NCBI GenBank assembly: GCA_002343845.1
Contig: DDSQ01000084.1
Location: forward strand, 1 to 64,000
Length of the DNA: 64,000 nt
Origin: Planctomycetes bacterium UBA2386
GTDB taxonomy: Bacteria > Planctomycetota > UBA1135 > UBA2386
Reading direction: 5' to 3'
Shown here: in pieces, positions 61,441-64,000 of the stretch
How the letters are laid out: every line of letters starts with the position of its first letter
Position numbering within the stretch: the stretch's first letter is position 1
Translations under genes and position numbers: made by a program
Notes under the pieces: model-generated
Databases searched by the model: none
Told to the model about the DNA's origin: nothing
Seen by the model: the letters and a program-made list of their open reading frames with translations, nothing else

Positions 61441-64000
61441 ATGAACACGCCGGACGCCCTGCTCGCCGACCTGTTCGCTCGTCCCGACGACGAGTGGCGC
61501 GCCGGTCTCGAGCAGCTCTGCCGCGAGCATCCCGAATGCGAGCCCGAGCTGCGGCGCCGGTTCTCGCGTCTCGAACAAGCCGGCGTGGCCATGCCGATCG
61601 AGAACAAGGCGCAAGCACTCCAGGATGCGCCCGAACACTTCGGCCCCTACCGCCTGCTGCGGCGGCTCGGCGGCGGCGGCATGGGCGTCGTGTGGCTCGC
61701 CGAGCACGAAACGCTGCACCGCGAAGTCGCGATCAAGATGATCCGACCCGAGCGGTTGTGGTTCGACAACGCGCGCGAGCGCTTCCAGCGTGAAGTGGAA
61801 GCGGTCGCCCGGCTCCGTCACCACGGCTGCGTGCAGATCCATCAGGTCGGGGACGTCGACGGCCTGCCCTACTTCGCGATGGAGTACGTGGCCGGCGCCA
61901 GTTGCGACCAGCTCACGGCGGCCCTGCGCGCCACCGGCAAGCCGCCGCACGAGCTCACGGGCGCCGACCTCATGGTGGCCTTGCGTGCCCACCGCGGCTC
62001 CGTCGAGAGCGAGTCCTCGGAGCTGTTCGCCGGCAGCTGGGTGCGCGTCGCGGTCCGCATCGCGCTGGCGGCGGCCGAAGCCCTGGCGCACGCCCACGCG
62101 CGTGGCGTCGTGCACCGCGATCTCAAGCTCGGCAACCTGATGGTGAGTCCCGAAGGACGCGTGGTCCTGATCGACTTCGGGCTCGCCGTCGCGGAGGGCA
62201 CGTCTCCACTGACCAGCGCTGGAGCGCTGCTCGGGTCGCTGCCGTACATGGCGCCCGAACAACTCCGCGCAGAGGCGGCCGTCATCGGCGAGCGTACCGA
62301 CGTCTACGCCCTCGGCGTCTGTCTCTACGAGCTGTTGGCGCTGACCGGACCGTTCGCGGCGCGGAACGAATCGGGCTTGCGCAGCGACATCCTGGCCGGC
62401 AACGCCGTGCCGCTGCGCGCGCACAACGCCGCCGTCGCCAGCGACCTCCAGGTCGTGGTCGCCCGCGCGATGCACGTCGATGCCGAACGCCGCTACGAGT
62501 CGGCGTCCCACTTCGCGGCGGATCTGGCGGCGGTGCTGCAAGATCGCCCGGTGCAGGCGCGTCGGGATGCGCTGCCGGCGCGGCTCATGCGCTGGGGCCG
62601 CCGCCGGCCGGCGCTGGCGACGGCGGCCCTGCTGTCGCTGCTCGCGTTGCTGATCGTGCCGACGGCGTTCTCCCTGGCGATCGCCGGGCAGCGCGACCGC
62701 GCACTGGCCGCAGAGCAACTGGCGCGGCAGCGCGAGTACGGGGCGAACATCGCGGCGGCCAGCGATGCAATGTTGGTGGGCAACGGCGAAGAGGCGCGCC
62801 TGCGGCTGGAGGCCTGCGCGCCGGAGCTGCGCGACTTCGAGTGGCGATACCTGAACCTGTCGCAGGACGACAGCCTGGCGACGATCCGGGTCGGCACCCG
62901 GCCGGTTTCGGCGGTGGCGGTCGTACCCGACGGTGGGTTGTTGGCCGCGGGCAGCGACGATGGCCGCGTGTGTGTCGCCGCGGTCGACGGCAGCGGCACC
63001 GTGCGCGAGGTGGTGGCAGCCGGCGGACCGGGCATCACTGCCATCGGCTTTGGTGTCGGGGCCGCGGAGTTGTTCGTGGTCGATGCCGCCGCGACGTTGC
63101 GCGTATTCGAGGTGGCAACGGGCGACCTCCGCCGCGAACGCGCTGCCTCGCAACCGCACGAGGCACTGTGGCTGCCCAACCCAGTGACCCACGTCGTCAG
63201 CGACGGCGGCGGCGCGCGACTGCAGTTGCTCGACGCGACGACGCTTGCAGCGTCACCACCGGTCGGCCTGTCGCTGCAGGACGGCGTCACCGTTCGCAAC
63301 TACGGGATCGATGACAACGAGATCGTGTCCGGCACCAGCCGTGGCGCGGCGATCTGGAACCTGGTCGACGGCAGCATCGCGGCCTCGCTGGTGACCATGC
63401 AACCAACGGTGGTGCTCGGCGCGAGTGTGGGATTGCAGAGCGTGCTGCTCGAGTCCGACGGCATCCCGACTCTGTGGCATCGAACCGAGCAGAAGGCCGT
63501 GCCGGCAGCCATCGACTTGCGTGGTCGCCCGCCGCTCACGACGTTGTTCGTCGACGAGGGGCGCCACATCGTGCTGCCGTTCGCCGACGGCGACATCCAT
63601 GTGTACGACGTGGCGCAGTCGCGCACGGTGCGCACGATGCATGGTCACCAAGGGGCCCTGACCGCGGCGGCGGCGGTTCCGCATTCCGCGTCCTTCGTCA
63701 CCGGCGGCGAGGACGGCACGGTGCGGCGGTGGGACTGCCGAGTGCACAACGGGCAACTCGAGCTGCTCGGGTATGGATACGGTCGTTCCTTGGCGATCGG
63801 CGAAACCGGGCACCTGCTGACCGGTGGCGAGGATGCGGTCGTACGCGCAACCGACGTCGCCACGGGTGCGCCCATCTGGTGGGGAGACAGCCAGCACTGG
63901 GTCAACGGTGTCGCCGTGATGCCGGGCAGCGACCTTGTCGTCTCGTCGTTTCACGAACGACTCGGGTTCTGGTCCGCCAGCGATGGCACATCGCGTGGGT
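61441..64000 (+). CDS. Ser/Thr protein kinase with WD40-like C-terminus (partial, runs off the edge)
   Basis: The protein opens MNTPDALLADLF and is incomplete at the right edge (more than 850 codons inside the window). Kinase motifs: glycine loop GGGGMG (77-82), VAIK with Lys99, HRDLK (225-229) and DFG (245-247), with MAPEQ near residue 270. A transmembrane helix follows at about 391-416 (ATAALLSLLALLIVPTAFSLAI). The C-terminal part contains WD40-like blades, for example SAVAVVPDGGLLAAGSDDGR and ASFVTGGEDGTVRRWD, so the sensor domain on the other side of the membrane is a propeller rather than TPR as in the first kinase. It is divergent from an ECF sigma factor gene. Confidence 0.92.
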   Translation, partial: MNTPDALLADLFARPDDEWRAGLEQLCREHPECEPELRRRFSRLEQAGVAMPIENKAQALQDAPEHFGPYRLLRRLGGGGMGVVWLAEHETLHREVAIKMIRPERLWFDNARERFQREVEAVARLRHHGCVQIHQVGDVDGLPYFAMEYVAGASCDQLTAALRATGKPPHELTGADLMVALRAHRGSVESESSELFAGSWVRVAVRIALAAAEALAHAHARGVVHRDLKLGNLMVSPEGRVVLIDFGLAVAEGTSPLTSAGALLGSLPYMAPEQLRAEAAVIGERTDVYALGVCLYELLALTGPFAARNESGLRSDILAGNAVPLRAHNAAVASDLQVVVARAMHVDAERRYESASHFAADLAAVLQDRPVQARRDALPARLMRWGRRRPALATAALLSLLALLIVPTAFSLAIAGQRDRALAAEQLARQREYGANIAAASDAMLVGNGEEARLRLEACAPELRDFEWRYLNLSQDDSLATIRVGTRPVSAVAVVPDGGLLAAGSDDGRVCVAAVDGSGTVREVVAAGGPGITAIGFGVGAAELFVVDAAATLRVFEVATGDLRRERAASQPHEALWLPNPVTHVVSDGGGARLQLLDATTLAASPPVGLSLQDGVTVRNYGIDDNEIVSGTSRGAAIWNLVDGSIAASLVTMQPTVVLGASVGLQSVLLESDGIPTLWHRTEQKAVPAAIDLRGRPPLTTLFVDEGRHIVLPFADGDIHVYDVAQSRTVRTMHGHQGALTAAAAVPHSASFVTGGEDGTVRRWDCRVHNGQLELLGYGYGRSLAIGETGHLLTGGEDAVVRATDVATGAPIWWGDSQHWVNGVAVMPGSDLVVSSFHERLGFWSASDGTSRG

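Overview
The window is about 64 kb of very GC-rich bacterial DNA. The gene content fits a planctomycete (phylum Planctomycetota; an inference from gene families, not from a marker gene). It carries two ECF sigma factor / Ser-Thr kinase pairs (3583-6808 and 60740-64000), one kinase with a TPR-like tail and one with a WD40-like tail. It also has many large secreted proteins with kelch, beta-helix, carboxypeptidase-regulatory or beta-propeller repeats, a DUF1080 hydrolase fusion, xylose-isomerase-like proteins, and a block of multiheme c-type cytochromes.

Layout. 1-3.5 kb: decayed fragments (truncated surface protein, kelch piece, TPR piece) around a CadD-type transporter. 3.6-6.8 kb: ECF sigma factor and kinase. 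7-13.2 kb: a 777-aa secreted protein, a thioredoxin-like lipoprotein, a CPBP protease and a beta-propeller lipoprotein. 13.5-25.9 kb: metabolic and envelope genes, including a hydrolase-DUF1080 fusion, a methyltransferase-TIM-barrel fusion, a hybrid histidine kinase, a DinB protein and a membrane glycosyltransferase-like protein. 26.1-32.6 kb: an RNA repair locus. 32.8-42.6 kb: secreted repeat proteins, an IS91-type transposase remnant, a Fic protein and a redoxin-dioxygenase fusion. 42.8-54.7 kb: three multiheme cytochromes (10, 16-18 and 5 heme sites) with an outer-membrane beta-barrel candidate. 54.7-64 kb: DCC oxidoreductase, DarG/TARG1-like macrodomain, WD40-like lipoprotein, kelch protein and the second ECF/kinase pair, which runs off the right edge.

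The most notable system is the RNA repair locus. A divergent activator, RtcR (30988-32634), faces a sigma-54 promoter at 30846-30861. That promoter would drive, on the minus strand, a 121-aa protein of unknown function, a Ro60/TROVE protein, an array of four Y-RNA-like units (28824-28348), the RNA ligase RtcB and the RNA 3'-phosphate cyclase RtcA. Each RNA unit has a two-part helix whose base pairs change in a compensated way between units. Two units carry a circularly permuted tRNA-like module (T-arm, closed acceptor stem, D-arm), one carries a T-arm with a capped acceptor hairpin but no D-arm, and one carries only the protein-binding helix. The order Ro60 / Y RNAs / rtcB / rtcA matches the known enterobacterial rsr-yrlBA-rtcBA arrangement; a four-unit tandem with variant modules is the unusual part.

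A second signal is a family of about nine copies of a roughly 70-105 bp GC-rich intergenic element (consensus core GGTTCCGGGT...GGGACCGCAGC...CTACTCCC), all in the same orientation, several with a conserved hairpin and mostly at gene ends. No rRNA, ordinary tRNA, CRISPR array, prophage or complete insertion sequence was seen.
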